Notes under the pieces: generated by a model
The model's input: only the letters and a program-made list of their open reading frames with translations
Told to the model about the DNA's origin: nothing
Database searches by the model: none
Position numbers and translations under genes: made by a program
NCBI GenBank assembly: GCA_005405945.1
Contig: BJHW01000001.1
Location: forward strand, 1,178,001-1,242,000
Length of the DNA: 64,000 bases
Direction of reading: 5' to 3'
Origin: Streptomyces violaceusniger
GTDB lineage: Bacteria; Actinomycetota; Actinomycetes; Streptomycetales; Streptomycetaceae
Shown: in pieces, positions 38,380 through 46,865 of the stretch
How the letters are laid out: each line of letters starts with the position of its first letter
How positions within the stretch are numbered: the first letter of the stretch is position 1

Positions 38380-39231
38380 TCAGACGTCGTACGTGTCCCG
38401 GAGCACCGCGTCCACCTCGGCGGTGCTGGTGAAGTCCTGGACGACCTTGACCGGCCGTCCCACATCGCCCAGGGTCCTGGCGATCTCACGGGAGGTGAGC
38501 AGGGCCACGGCCTCGGACGCCTTGCCCTTCGCGGAGATGGTGTCGGTGGCCTCCACGGTGACGAACCTCGACCAGCCCCAGCGGTCCAGCACCTGCTCCA
38601 GGGTGTTCTTGAGGAACAGGCTGGTGCCCACGCCGTTGCCGCAGACGGTGAGGATCTTGTGCAGCGAGCCCGCCCGGGGCTCGGAGGGTTCGGGGGTAGT
38701 GGAGGGTTCCGGGGTGGTGGGTTCCGGGGTGGTGGGTTCCGGGGTGGTGGAGGGTTCGGACGTCTCGGGGCCGTCCTCCGGCCGCTCCCCGGCCAGTACG
38801 GCGTGCAGCGCCTCCGGGGTGGGCGCGGCCGCGAGGGCGGCCGCCGTGTCGGGGTCGCCCAGGAGCCGCGCCAGGCTCGCCATCGCGGAGGTGTGCGCCG
38901 TGGAGTCCTGGGCGGCCAGGGCGACGACGAGGGTGACGGGGTCGTTGGACTCATGCCCGAATTCCACGGGCTCGGCGAGCCGGACCCAGGACATCCCGGT
39001 GGACAGCACCGCCGGGGACGGCCGGGAGTGGGCGAAGGCCACGCCCGGCGCGATGACGATGTACGGCCCGTTCTCCTCGACGTTGGCGACCATCTCGCGG
39101 GTGTACTCGTCGGTGGTGGCTCCCGTTTCCACCATCAGACGGCCGGCGGCGCCTATCGCCGCACGCCAGTCGGCCGCCCGTACGTCGAGCCGGACGGCTT
39201 CGACGGGGAGCAGGTCTTTCACATCTTCCAT
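38380..39231 (-). CDS. PTS IIA-IIB fusion protein
   Basis: About 283 residues. The IIA domain (1 to about 145) has its phospho-His in GVAFAHSRPSP. The IIB domain (about 187-283) has its phospho-Cys in ILTVCGNGVGTS. A Thr/Pro/Glu linker between them is encoded by tandem 15-bp repeats. It passes phosphate from HPr to the sugar carried by the following IIC. The start is uncertain: ATG 39231 or ATG 39240, with no good ribosome-binding site. The open frame continues upstream into the MFS gene without a stop, probably because of a missing base there. Confidence 0.83.
   Translation of the reverse strand: MEDVKDLLPVEAVRLDVRAADWRAAIGAAGRLMVETGATTDEYTREMVANVEENGPYIVIAPGVAFAHSRPSPAVLSTGMSWVRLAEPVEFGHESNDPVTLVVALAAQDSTAHTSAMASLARLLGDPDTAAALAAAPTPEALHAVLAGERPEDGPETSEPSTTPEPTTPEPTTPEPSTTPEPSEPRAGSLHKILTVCGNGVGTSLFLKNTLEQVLDRWGWSRFVTVEATDTISAKGKASEAVALLTSREIARTLGDVGRPVKVVQDFTSTAEVDAVLRDTYDV
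38705..38749 (-). repeat. 15-bp coding tandem repeat in PTS linker
   Basis: Three exact copies of GGTTCCGGGGTGGTG (plus strand) at 38705, 38720 and 38735, flanked by degenerate copies. They encode TTPEP repeats. Length variation here would alter the linker without disrupting the domains. Confidence 0.85.
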
Positions 39232-39289
39232 GCAGGTCATCATGGATGACATGGCTCTGTCACACAGCCCCGGGGGCGAAAACGGAGCG

Positions 39290-40512
39290 TCAGCCTCCGC
39301 AGGGTCCGGCAAGCATACGAAGACCAGAACCGCGAACGCCTCGCACCCCCCGGCAACCACCAGGGCGCCGGGCAGCGACCAGGTGGCGAGCGGACCGGCG
39401 AGGACCGCGCCGAGGGCGAAGCCGGTGATCTTCAGACTGGCGCCGGTGGTGAAGACCTGGCCGCGCAGCCGCTCGGGCGCCTCCCGATGGCGGATCGCGA
39501 ACAGGGCCGTGAGCTGGGGGCCCTCGGCGGCACCGGTGAGCAGCACGGCGGCGATCAGCGCGGCCGGGTGGCCGGTGGCCGCGAGCAGGGGCGCGAGGAC
39601 GAGCAGCAGGGTGCCGCCGAGGAGCACGGTGTCCGGGCGCGGCGGGCGGGGGTGGCGGGAGAGTACCGCGCCCGCAACGAGGGCCGACGCGGCGGTGGCG
39701 GACAGCAGCAGGGCGCCGCGGTCGGCGCCGCCGAGCACGGCCGCGCCGAGCGGTGGCCAGCAGGTGAGCAGCGCGCCCTGGCCCACGCAGGAGACGACGG
39801 AGGTGGCGGTGGCCCGGGCCAGGGGCCGGTTGCGGACGATGGCCCGCAGCCCGGCGGTGAGATCGGCGACGACCGACGCGCCCGACAGTGGGGCCGACGC
39901 GCCCAGCAGTGCGGCCGACGCGCCCGGCAATGGGGCCGGCAGTGCGGATCGCGCGGGCGCGGGGAGCATCCAGGCGGCGGGCAGCGCGAGGCCGATCAGC
40001 GCGATCGACACCGCCACGGCGGCCGGTGCCCCGGCCGTCCCCGCGACGGCCCCGGCGAGTGCGGGCCCCACCAGCGCGGCGAGGCTGAACGTCATCGCGT
40101 CGAGCGCCGTGGCGCGAGGGAGGCCCGGTGGCGGTGCCACTCGGGGCAGTTGGGAGGTCCATCCGCCGGACAGGGCGGGTCCCAGCAGCCCCGCGCCCAC
40201 CGCTAGGAGAACCGTGAGGGCGAACGGCACCCGTCCCAGGCCCAGGAGGATCGCGGCCAGCCCCGCCGCGTAGAGGGCGAGCGCCGCGGCCAGCAGTCGG
40301 CCGGGCCGGGCGGAGCGGTCGAGCACCACCCCGAAGAGGGGTCCGCCGACCGCGGCCGCGGCCATGATCCCCGCCAGCAGCGATGAGCCGGAGGAGGGCG
40401 AGCCGGTGAGCACCGGCCCGGCCAGCAGCAGCGCGGGGCCGGACATCTCGTCCCCCGCCCGGGCGGCGGCCGCCCCGCCCAGATAGCACCCCAGCGCGTA
40501 ACGCTTCATCAT
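39290..40512 (-). CDS. MFS transporter, probable missing base near its end
   Basis: About 407 residues with about 12 hydrophobic segments and the MFS pattern GGPLFGVVLDRSARPGRLL (loop 2-3). Probably an exporter of small molecules. A central stretch of ASAALLGASAPLSGASVV is made of short DNA repeats. Read literally, the frame runs on through the PTS IIA-IIB gene. One base added near 39302-39304 would instead end it at TGA 39290-39292 (..VFVCLPDPCGG), which I prefer. Start ATG 40512; it is divergent from the CGNR gene. Confidence 0.72.
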
Positions 40513-40520
40513 GCCGAGCA

Positions 40521-40558
40521 CGTTACGGGGCTAACGCAAAACCTCACCAGATGCGTTA
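40521..40558. promoter_or_regulatory. Operator-like array between MFS and CGNR genes
   Basis: Three copies of one half-site in alternating orientation: CGTTA (40521-40525), TAACGC (40532-40537) and GCGTTA (40553-40558). They form two overlapping palindromes with spacers of 6 and 15 bp. They lie exactly between the divergent starts, so one regulator could control both. Confidence 0.5.
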
Positions 40559-40569
40559 CATTGAGCCAC

Positions 40570-41151
40570 GTGTCACCGCCTTCGAACGACGACTGGGCCA
40601 CCCGGCATTCGGTGCGGGCCACCGCCCGGCGCACCGCCGCCCTCGTCAACGCCCTGACCGCGGAGCCGAGCCCGGACCCCGCCGCGATCGCCGGGCTCCT
40701 GCTCGACCACGGTGAGTCCGGCCCGCTCGAGCTCACCGCCGACGATGTCGCGGGGATGCGCGCCGCGGCGCTGCGGCTGCGCGAGGTGTTCGCCGCCGGT
40801 CGTGTCGACGAGGCCGCCGGGGTGCTGAACCGGCTGCTGCGCGAGGGCACGGGCCCGCTCCGGCTCAGCTCGCACGACGGCCGCTCGCCCTGGCACCCGC
40901 ACCTGGACAGCGATGACGAGGCGCCCTGGTGCGAGTGGTTCCTCGCCTCGTCGTGCATGGCGCTGACCGTGCTGCTCTGGGAGGGTCAGCGCCCACCGGG
41001 CGGTCTGTGCTCCTCCCCCAGCTGCGGCGATGTCTTCCTCACCGTGGGCAGCGGACCGGAGCGCCGCTACTGCTCACGCCGGTGCGCGACCCGTGAGCGG
41101 GTGGCCGCCCACCGGCGCGCCAAGGCCAGGGCCGGAGCCCGAACCCCGTAA
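40570..41151 (+). CDS. CGNR-type zinc finger / ABATE-domain regulator
   Basis: About 193 residues. The N-terminal helical ABATE-like region (ALVNALTAEPSPDPAAIAGLL) is followed by a C-terminal zinc-finger-like end (LCSSPSCGDVFL..RRYCSRRCATRERVAAHRR). The usual CGNR signature reads CATR here. Family members are predicted DNA-binding, stress-related regulators; its divergent position suggests control of the MFS exporter. Start GTG 40570 is my choice; TTG 40561 would be nearly leaderless. Confidence 0.78.
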   Translation: MSPPSNDDWATRHSVRATARRTAALVNALTAEPSPDPAAIAGLLLDHGESGPLELTADDVAGMRAAALRLREVFAAGRVDEAAGVLNRLLREGTGPLRLSSHDGRSPWHPHLDSDDEAPWCEWFLASSCMALTVLLWEGQRPPGGLCSSPSCGDVFLTVGSGPERRYCSRRCATRERVAAHRRAKARAGARTP

Positions 41152-41233
41152 AGGAACCCATGCGAAGGGATCCACGTGAAGGGACCCACGTAAAGGGATC
41201 CACGTGAAGGGATCCACGTGAAGGGATCCACCC
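41150..41233 (+). repeat. 14-bp minisatellite beginning at the CGNR stop codon
   Basis: Six units of 14 bp at 41150, 41164, 41178, 41192, 41206 and 41220, consensus GAAGGGATCCACGT (the first unit is degenerate). The array overlaps TAA 41149-41151. Because 14 is not a multiple of three, repeated TGA/TAA triplets fall in all three frames. Confidence 0.92.
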
Positions 41234-41234
41234 G

Positions 41235-41690
41235 TCAGCCGGTGTGCATCGCATACGACGTGTCCCCCTGCGCCGGTTCCTCAACATGCCGGGCCCGCCG
41301 TCCGCCGCCTCCGATCCGGGAGCCGAGCCAGCCGAGCAGAAACCCGGCGGGGATGGCGATCAGGCCCGGATCGCGGAGCGGGAACCAGTGGAAGTCGCGC
41401 TCGGGGAAGACCGCGAGCGGATTGCCGGAGATCGCCGGGGAGAAGGCCATGGCCACGGCGGTGAGCAGAAGCCCCCGTACAGCGCCCAGCGCAGCCCGTT
41501 CACCGTGAAGCCGCGCCAGAGGGTGCCGTAGAGCACGACCGGCAGCAGGGCCGAGGCGGCGGCCGCGAAGGTGAAGGAGATCAGGCGCAATGCGCAGCTC
41601 AACGCGGCAGCGTGAGGCGACGGCCAGGTTGATACCAGAGCCAGCACGGCTATTGCACCATCGACATACCGGCGGGTCGGCGCCTTCCGC
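41235..41690 (-). pseudogene. C-terminal remnant of a sodium:solute (acetate-type) symporter
   Basis: The minus strand encodes only the last membrane helices of an SSS-family symporter (ISFTFAAAASALLPVVLYG, TLWRGFTVNGLRWALYGG, then MAFSPAISGNPLAVFP and DPGLIAIPAGFLLGWLGS). A one-base break at the C5 run 41472-41476 separates the two parts. The remaining 350-400 N-terminal residues are absent. The fragment begins inside the end of the oxygenase gene, with no start signal. It looks like the leftover of a deletion. Confidence 0.78.
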
Positions 41691-42416
41691 GAATTCTCCC
41701 GTGCGCCCGGCCCGCGGCGGCGCGCAGCCGGAGCGCGGAGTGGGTCGCGGCGCGGACCGGCATCGAGGGCCGCCGAGCGCCCGGCGCAGCCGGTCGTCCA
41801 GAAGGCTGTCGGCGGCGCCGCCCGCGAGGGGGCCGAGCACACCGGGAACCCGCCCGGCGAGCAGTTCCCGAGTGGATCCCCACAGGGCACGGGCCTCGGG
41901 GGTGAAGGTGAAGTGAGCCCGCTCGAAGTCCTCAGTCCACGCCTCGAACTCCCGCCGGTCCGGCGGGACGTCCGGAATGCCCATGCGCTCGGCCAGGGCG
42001 AGATAGAGGGTGTGGGACGCATCCCGTTCGGCGTCGGTGGGCGCCCGCCAGGCGTAGGCGGCGCACCAGCGCATCGGGGCGAGGTCGAAGCAGGCCAGTA
42101 CATAGCGGTAGGCGTCGTCGCTGATGGCCCAGGGGGCGTGCAGACGCTTCAGCGTGGTGACGGTCCACTCGCCCTCCTCGCCGTCCAGACCGTGCCGGAA
42201 CATCCGGTACATCAGCTCGCCGGTCGCCTTGGCGCGGGCCCGGGTGTGCCGGGTCATCCGGCCAGTGGCGGTGAGCACCCAGGCGATCTCCGGTACCGCG
42301 AAGGTACGGCAGAACCCGAGGTTGAGCCCCATCTTCAGATCCTGGGCGAAGGTGTCGAACGCCAGCCGGCGGTAGATCTCCTCCGCCTGCCGCAGTGCGC
42401 CGGGCGGGGACGTCAT
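41650..42416 (-). CDS. MpaB-like oxygenase (DUF2236), apparent frameshift
   Basis: About 255 residues, matching the DUF2236/MpaB family of haem-dependent latex-clearing-protein relatives. LGFCRTFAVPEIAWVLTATG, VTTLKRLHAPWAISDDAYRYV and YAWRAPTDAERDASHTLYL are typical helices. The last part changes frame at GGG 41767-41769; one added base joins LRRALGGP to SMPVRAATHSALRL and ends at TAG 41650. Its end overlaps the symporter remnant, so the deletion junction may lie in or just after its 3' end. Confidence 0.78.
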
Positions 42417-42539
42417 CGGCCCGCCTCGACGGTGTCATGGCGGCGTAGGGGATGGTCATGGACGACGGGCATGGGGCCACCGTACTGGCGCCCGCGGGAT
42501 ATGCTGTCGATCACTTGAATCTTCGGGGGAGAGTTCCGC

Positions 42540-42989
42540 ATGCTCGATCGTCTGGCGGTCCATGAACTGATCCACCGCTGGTGGTTCGCCTTCGACGAGG
42601 GGCAGTTCGACGTCTGGCCGGAGCTGCTGACCGAGGACGTCCACATGACCTCCCGCTCGGACACGGGGAAGTCCCCGTACGAGGAGTTCATCGCCTCCGA
42701 CAACCGGGGCCGCGAGCAGGTGATCTCCTGGCAGCGGCAGCACCGCGAGGCGGCCGGCCATCCGCTGCGCCACAACGCCTCGAACATCCACATCGAGCGG
42801 GTCGACGGCGATGACATCTCGGTGGTGTCGTACATGTACGCCACCAACATCACCGACGGCCAGGTGACCCCGATCGCAAGCGGTGTGGTCCGCTGCGTGG
42901 TCCGCTCCGACGGCGCCGCCTACCGCCTCGCGGAGCTCCACATCGTGCTGGACACCCACGCGGTGGCCTTCACCGAGCGCCAGGCCTGA
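42540..42989 (+). CDS. SnoaL-like / NTF2-family protein
   Basis: 149 residues from ATG 42540, after GGGGGAGAG. A cone-shaped alpha+beta fold is suggested by ELIHRWWFAFDEGQFDVWPELLTEDVHM, HNASNIHIERVDGDD and AYRLAELHIVLDTHAVAF. Members are cyclases, dehydratases or ring hydroxylase subunits. There is no pathway partner beside it, so the function is open. Confidence 0.8.
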   Translation: MLDRLAVHELIHRWWFAFDEGQFDVWPELLTEDVHMTSRSDTGKSPYEEFIASDNRGREQVISWQRQHREAAGHPLRHNASNIHIERVDGDDISVVSYMYATNITDGQVTPIASGVVRCVVRSDGAAYRLAELHIVLDTHAVAFTERQA

Positions 42990-42995
42990 GCCGGC

Positions 42996-43053
42996 TGGTG
43001 CGGCTCGCGCCGCACCACGATGGCGGCGGCCACCTCGAAGAGGTGGCCACCGC
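42996..43053. terminator. Two consecutive terminator hairpins
   Basis: Hairpin 1: TGGTGCGGC (42996-43004) / GCCGCACCA (43009-43017). Hairpin 2: GGCCACCTC (43028-43036) / GAGGTGGCC (43040-43048), with flanking extension. They lie between convergent genes. Confidence 0.75.
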
Positions 43054-43101
43054 TCCCCCGTGTGTTCCCCCGTCGGCTCTGCCTGTCGTGTGGCTTCGGG
43101 C

Positions 43102-43548
43102 TTACCAGCCCTTGGTCACGCGGTAGGCCTTCAGGGATCCGCAGTTCGATCCGTAGGTCCAGGTGGACTGGTTGTCGATGCCCCCGGCCCAGTCCACGCA
43201 CTTGCCGCGCCCATCGCCGTACACCGGGCCCGCGTACGAGGTGTACGCGCCGCCGTCCTCGGCCGACTCGTCGGCGCCCTGAACGTACAGGTAGGCGAAC
43301 ATGGGAACCGGCTTGCCCGTGGCGTTCCGAACGGTGACCACGCAGTTCTTGCCCTTGGCGGAGTTGTAGGTGAGGAAGACGGTGCCCTTGGAGCCGATGG
43401 GCGCCGAGTTCACCACCTTGTACCCGCTGCCGCACACCCCGTTGTACGCGGCCCTGGTGGCGGCCGACGCCTGCGGCGTCAGGGCCACGGTGCCCGCGAC
43501 GGCGGTGGCGAGGACCGCGATGGCGGCCATACGGCGAGAAAGATTCAT
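43102..43548 (-). CDS. Secreted spore-associated-protein-like protein
   Basis: 148 residues. Signal peptide (MAAIAVLATAVAGTVAL) ends near PQASA. The mature part starts RAAYNGVCGSGYKVVNSAP, with KNCVVTVRN, TSYAGPVYGDGRGKCVDWAGG and NCGSLKAY. This pattern of four cysteines and Tyr/Gly-rich strands occurs in Streptomyces proteins annotated as spore-associated (SapA-like). Extracellular and probably disulfide-bonded. The ortholog assignment is tentative. Confidence 0.75.
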   Translation of the reverse strand: MNLSRRMAAIAVLATAVAGTVALTPQASAATRAAYNGVCGSGYKVVNSAPIGSKGTVFLTYNSAKGKNCVVTVRNATGKPVPMFAYLYVQGADESAEDGGAYTSYAGPVYGDGRGKCVDWAGGIDNQSTWTYGSNCGSLKAYRVTKGW

Positions 43549-43744
43549 TTGTCCCCCTTAATGATTCTTCATGGGCGAAGGCGCTGTTTGCGTCTGCCTA
43601 GGGAGACATGCGGGGATGATGGATGGTTGTACGCCGTCATGACGCGGTTCACTACGGCCCGTTGAACGTAACGACCGGGCTTCCCGTACTCCCCGGGACG
43701 GGCGAACCGCCCGTCGCCGCACCGACCCCGGAGGGCCGCACCGG

Positions 43745-44614
43745 ATGATCACGTACCGCACCGCCGCCGTGGGCGCTCTTCTCGGGGCCCTCCCTCTGTT
43801 CACGGCTCTGGCCGCTCCGCCCGCGCAGGCGCACGGGGCGCCGACCGACCCGGTGAGTCGGACATTCGCCTGCTCACCCGAGGGCGGGGGCGCGGCGCGG
43901 TCGGCGGCGTGCCGGGCGGCCCGGGCCGCGGGCGACCCGGAGGCGGCGGACTGGGACAACCTGCGGATCGCGGGGGTGGCGGGCAAGGACCGGGAGCGGA
44001 TCCCGGACGGAAAGCTGTGCAGCGGGGGCCTGGAAGCGTACCGGGGTCTGGACCTGCCGCGCGCCGACTGGCCTGCGACGCGGCTGTCGCCCGGGGCGGA
44101 CCTCACGCTCACCTACCGGTCGACGATCCCGCACACGGGGACCTTCGAGCTGTATCTCACCAAGGAGGGCTACGACCCGACGCGGCCGCTGACGTGGGCC
44201 GATCTGGAGGCGAAACCTTTCGCCACGGCCAAGGATCCCGCGCTGGTGGACGACGCGTACCACATCGAGGCAACGCTGCCCGCCAACCGGACCGGTCGTC
44301 AGCTGCTCTACACGATCTGGCGGAACACCAGCACCCCGGACACCTACTACTCCTGCTCCGATGTGGTGTTGAGGGCCCCGGCGAAGGGCTCCTCGGGCGC
44401 GGCCCCGTCGTCCGGGGCCGCCGCGCCTCCGTCTCAGGCCGCCACGGAGCCGTCGCGTGCCGCCGCCCCGCCCTCCCGCGCCACCTCCGACGCCTCCGCC
44501 GCCGACGAGGGCAACGGCAACACCACTCCGGTGCTGCTCGCCGGTGGCGTGTCCGTGCTGGTGCTCGGCGCGGGTGTCGCCGCCACCGTACGACGGCGAC
44601 GCCCGAGCCGCTGA
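43745..44614 (+). CDS. Lytic polysaccharide monooxygenase (AA10) with C-terminal membrane anchor
   Basis: 289 residues. After a 29-residue signal peptide ending AQA, the mature protein begins with His30 (HGAPTDPVSR), the N-terminal copper ligand. The second ligand is His130 in TIPHTGTFEL. Together they form the histidine brace that oxidatively cleaves chitin or cellulose. After the catalytic domain comes a Ser/Ala/Pro linker, a hydrophobic helix (PVLLAGGVSVLVLGAGVAAT) and RRRRPSR. This suggests a cell-tethered LPMO. A sortase motif is not obvious. Confidence 0.88.
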   Translation: MITYRTAAVGALLGALPLFTALAAPPAQAHGAPTDPVSRTFACSPEGGGAARSAACRAARAAGDPEAADWDNLRIAGVAGKDRERIPDGKLCSGGLEAYRGLDLPRADWPATRLSPGADLTLTYRSTIPHTGTFELYLTKEGYDPTRPLTWADLEAKPFATAKDPALVDDAYHIEATLPANRTGRQLLYTIWRNTSTPDTYYSCSDVVLRAPAKGSSGAAPSSGAAAPPSQAATEPSRAAAPPSRATSDASAADEGNGNTTPVLLAGGVSVLVLGAGVAATVRRRRPSR

Positions 44615-44682
44615 CCGGCCTGACGAGGCTGACGGGCCTGGCGGGCCTGCCGGGCCCGACGGATGCGACGGTCCTGACGGGC
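44611..44682 (+). repeat. 9-bp degenerate tandem repeat spanning the LPMO stop codon
   Basis: Eight 9-bp units of the type CTGACGGGC from 44611 to 44682. The first contains the LPMO TGA (44612-44614), and several later units repeat TGA in the same frame. The array ends just before the convergent dioxygenase stop at 44685. Confidence 0.85.
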
Positions 44683-44684
44683 CG

Positions 44685-45548
44685 TCACCGGTAGCCGTAC
44701 CGGGCCGTGACGTGGCGCGGGTAGTAGCGCTCGTCGGGCGCGGGCCGGTACTCCTTCCAGCGCGGGGTGTCGCCGGTGGGCTGGTCGCCGAGGACGGTCA
44801 CCCGCTGCCCCCTGCGGGGCCCGGTGTAGTCGTTGACGGCCAGGTGCTGGGTGGCGCGGTTGTCCCACATCGCGACGGCGCCGGGCTGCCAGCGGTAGCG
44901 GCAGTTGAACCGGGGCGACTCGGAGTGCTCGAAGAGGTACTGCAGCAGCGCGTCGCTCTCCGGGCGGCTGAGCTGCGGGATGTGCGAGGTCCACATGCGC
45001 GTCACGTACAGCGAGCGCCTGCCGGTCTCGGGGTGGATCCGCACCACCGGGTGTTCGGCGGAGTGCTCGCCGGTCTGCGGGGTGTTGAGGACGTGGACGG
45101 CGGTGAGCCCGTCGAGGAGTTCGCGCATCGGCTCGGAGAGCGTCTCGTAGACCAGGTACTGGTTGCTCCACATGGTGTCGCCACCGGAGGCGGGGCACAC
45201 CTGGAGGTGGAGGATCGAGGCGACCGGCGGATTGGGCTGGAAGGTCACGTCGATGTGCCACTCGTCGGCCTTGGCGCCCTGGTCCGCGTCCAGGACGACG
45301 ATCTCGGGATGGCCCTCGACCTTCGGCAGGAACGGATGGACCTCCAGCTCCCCCAGCCGCCGCCCCAGGGCGATATGCGCCTCCGGCGAGAGGTGTTCCT
45401 GGTCCGGGAAGAAGACCACCAGGTGCTTGAGCAGCAACTGGTGGATGCGCTCGAAGAGTTCGTCGGTGAGCTCGGTCAGATCGACACCGCGGATCTCCGC
45501 GCCGAGCGCTCCGGAGACGGGGGTCACGACCAGTTCGGGGGTGGGCAT
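44685..45548 (-). CDS. TauD/TfdA-family Fe(II)/2-oxoglutarate dioxygenase
   Basis: 287 residues. The iron facial triad is visible as His and Asp in EWHIDVTF and the distal His in [12 protein letters not shown], with the oxoglutarate Arg in [10 protein letters not shown]. The length matches TauD. It may oxidise a product of the terpenoid-like cluster, ending 12 bp after the FAD monooxygenase on the same strand, though TauD proteins also have stand-alone catabolic roles. Confidence 0.87.
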   Translation of the reverse strand: MPTPELVVTPVSGALGAEIRGVDLTELTDELFERIHQLLLKHLVVFFPDQEHLSPEAHIALGRRLGELEVHPFLPKVEGHPEIVVLDADQGAKADEWHIDVTFQPNPPVASILHLQVCPASGGDTMWSNQYLVYETLSEPMRELLDGLTAVHVLNTPQTGEHSAEHPVVRIHPETGRRSLYVTRMWTSHIPQLSRPESDALLQYLFEHSESPRFNCRYRWQPGAVAMWDNRATQHLAVNDYTGPRRGQRVTVLGDQPTGDTPRWKEYRPAPDERYYPRHVTARYGYR

Positions 45549-45560
45549 GGGAAACCGTCC

Positions 45561-46865
45561 TCACATGGGTTGCGGTCGGCCGGCCGGTGCGGCCGGCACT
45601 CGGTGGGCGCGCGGATCGGGGAGGAGACCGAGCTGCTGAAGCCGGTCCAGCAGGGTCAGCGGGCGCGGGCCGAGGCCCGACATGTTGTGGGTGACGGTGT
45701 GCAGCAGCCGGGGGTTGGCGCCGGTGTGACGGACGGCCCGGCGGCCCAGCACCCGGCCGCGCCACGACAGATCGGTGACCATCCGCGCCGCGTTGCCGCT
45801 CGTCGTGGCCGCCTGGGCGAGCAGGGGCAACTGCCGGTCGTGGTAGTCGCGCAGTGCGCCGTCCACCGCCGCGGCCGACATCTCGCCGGTGCGCTCAAGA
45901 TGGCCCGACAGCCGCTCGGCGAGGGCACCGGCGCTGGTGATGGCGGTGTTCATGCCCTGCGCGGCCATCGGGTGGACGGCGTACGCGGCCTCGCCGACCA
46001 GTGCGAGGCCCCGGCCGGCCAGCCGGGGCGACAGCAGCCGTCCGACGGGGAGTGTCTGACGGCTGTCGAGATGCGCGAGCAGGGGCGCGGTCAGCGGCTC
46101 CAGGGCGGGCACCTGGGACAGCGCCCTGGCCGCCCAGTCGGCCAGCTCCCCGCGTGCCGTGACACCGCGCAGCTCATCGGGTCCGGTCTGGAGGTAGAGC
46201 CGCAGCCGGCCGCCCGGCAGCGGATAGAGCAGCCGCAGCCCCCGGTCGGTGACGTACGCGGAGAAGTCGTCGGCCCGCGCCGCCGCGTCGGCGTCGCCGA
46301 TGTCGAAGGAGACCAGCCGGTGCGAGTAGTCGACCCGTCGGGCCTCGATGCCCGCCCAGGACCGCAGCCGTGAGGAGATGCCGTCGGCGGCGACCACGAG
46401 CGGGGCCCGCTCCTCGTGGACCCTGCCGCCCTCGGCCAGCCGCAGTCCGGTGATCCGGCCGGAGTCGTCGCGCAGCGGCGCCTCCGCGCGCACCCCCCGG
46501 CGCAGTTCCACGCCCGGCCCCAGGCTCTCGGCCAGGGCGGCGAGGATGGTCGTGTGGTCATGGGCCAGCAACCACTGGTCGGGGGCGGGCAGTTGGCCGT
46601 AGTCGAGGGACATCAGCGCGGTGCCGCGCGGATCGCGGACCACCAGCCGTCCGAGCCGGACCGCGCCCTGGGCGTCGAGCCGCTTCTCCACGCCCCAGGA
46701 GCGCAAGCGGCGCAGCGCGCCCGGCTGGAGCACCTCGCCCTTGGCGATCGGGCGGATCCTCGGCTGCTTGTCGACCACCAGGACGTCCAGTCCGAGGCCG
46801 CCGAGGGCGCGGGCCGCCGCGAGACCGCCGACGCCCGCCCCGCACACCAGCACATCGGGGCTCAT
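45561..46865 (-). CDS. FAD-dependent monooxygenase of the putative terpenoid cluster
   Basis: 434 residues of the PHBH/UbiH-like flavin monooxygenase group. The FAD-binding GxGxxG is in VLVCGAGVGGLAAARAL, the DG motif in VAADGISSRLR and the GD motif region in LVGEAAYAVHPMAAQGMN (GEA instead of GDA). Start ATG 46865 overlaps the cyclase-like gene stop (ATGA), so the two are translationally coupled. It probably hydroxylates or epoxidises the prenyl chain or an attached ring. Confidence 0.88.
   Translation of the reverse strand: MSPDVLVCGAGVGGLAAARALGGLGLDVLVVDKQPRIRPIAKGEVLQPGALRRLRSWGVEKRLDAQGAVRLGRLVVRDPRGTALMSLDYGQLPAPDQWLLAHDHTTILAALAESLGPGVELRRGVRAEAPLRDDSGRITGLRLAEGGRVHEERAPLVVAADGISSRLRSWAGIEARRVDYSHRLVSFDIGDADAAARADDFSAYVTDRGLRLLYPLPGGRLRLYLQTGPDELRGVTARGELADWAARALSQVPALEPLTAPLLAHLDSRQTLPVGRLLSPRLAGRGLALVGEAAYAVHPMAAQGMNTAITSAGALAERLSGHLERTGEMSAAAVDGALRDYHDRQLPLLAQAATTSGNAARMVTDLSWRGRVLGRRAVRHTGANPRLLHTVTHNMSGLGPRPLTLLDRLQQLGLLPDPRAHRVPAAPAGRPQPM

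Noticed and set aside
38380..40512. A true MFS-PTS fusion protein
   Set aside because: Not annotated as one gene because a single-base correction, of the type seen in 13 other genes here, restores a stop and two normal-sized proteins.
41150..41233. CRISPR array
   Set aside because: The repeat units are directly adjacent with no spacers and there are no cas genes; it is a minisatellite.
42996..43053. Small RNA gene
   Set aside because: The two hairpins lie between convergent gene ends with no promoter-like sequence, so they are better explained as terminators.
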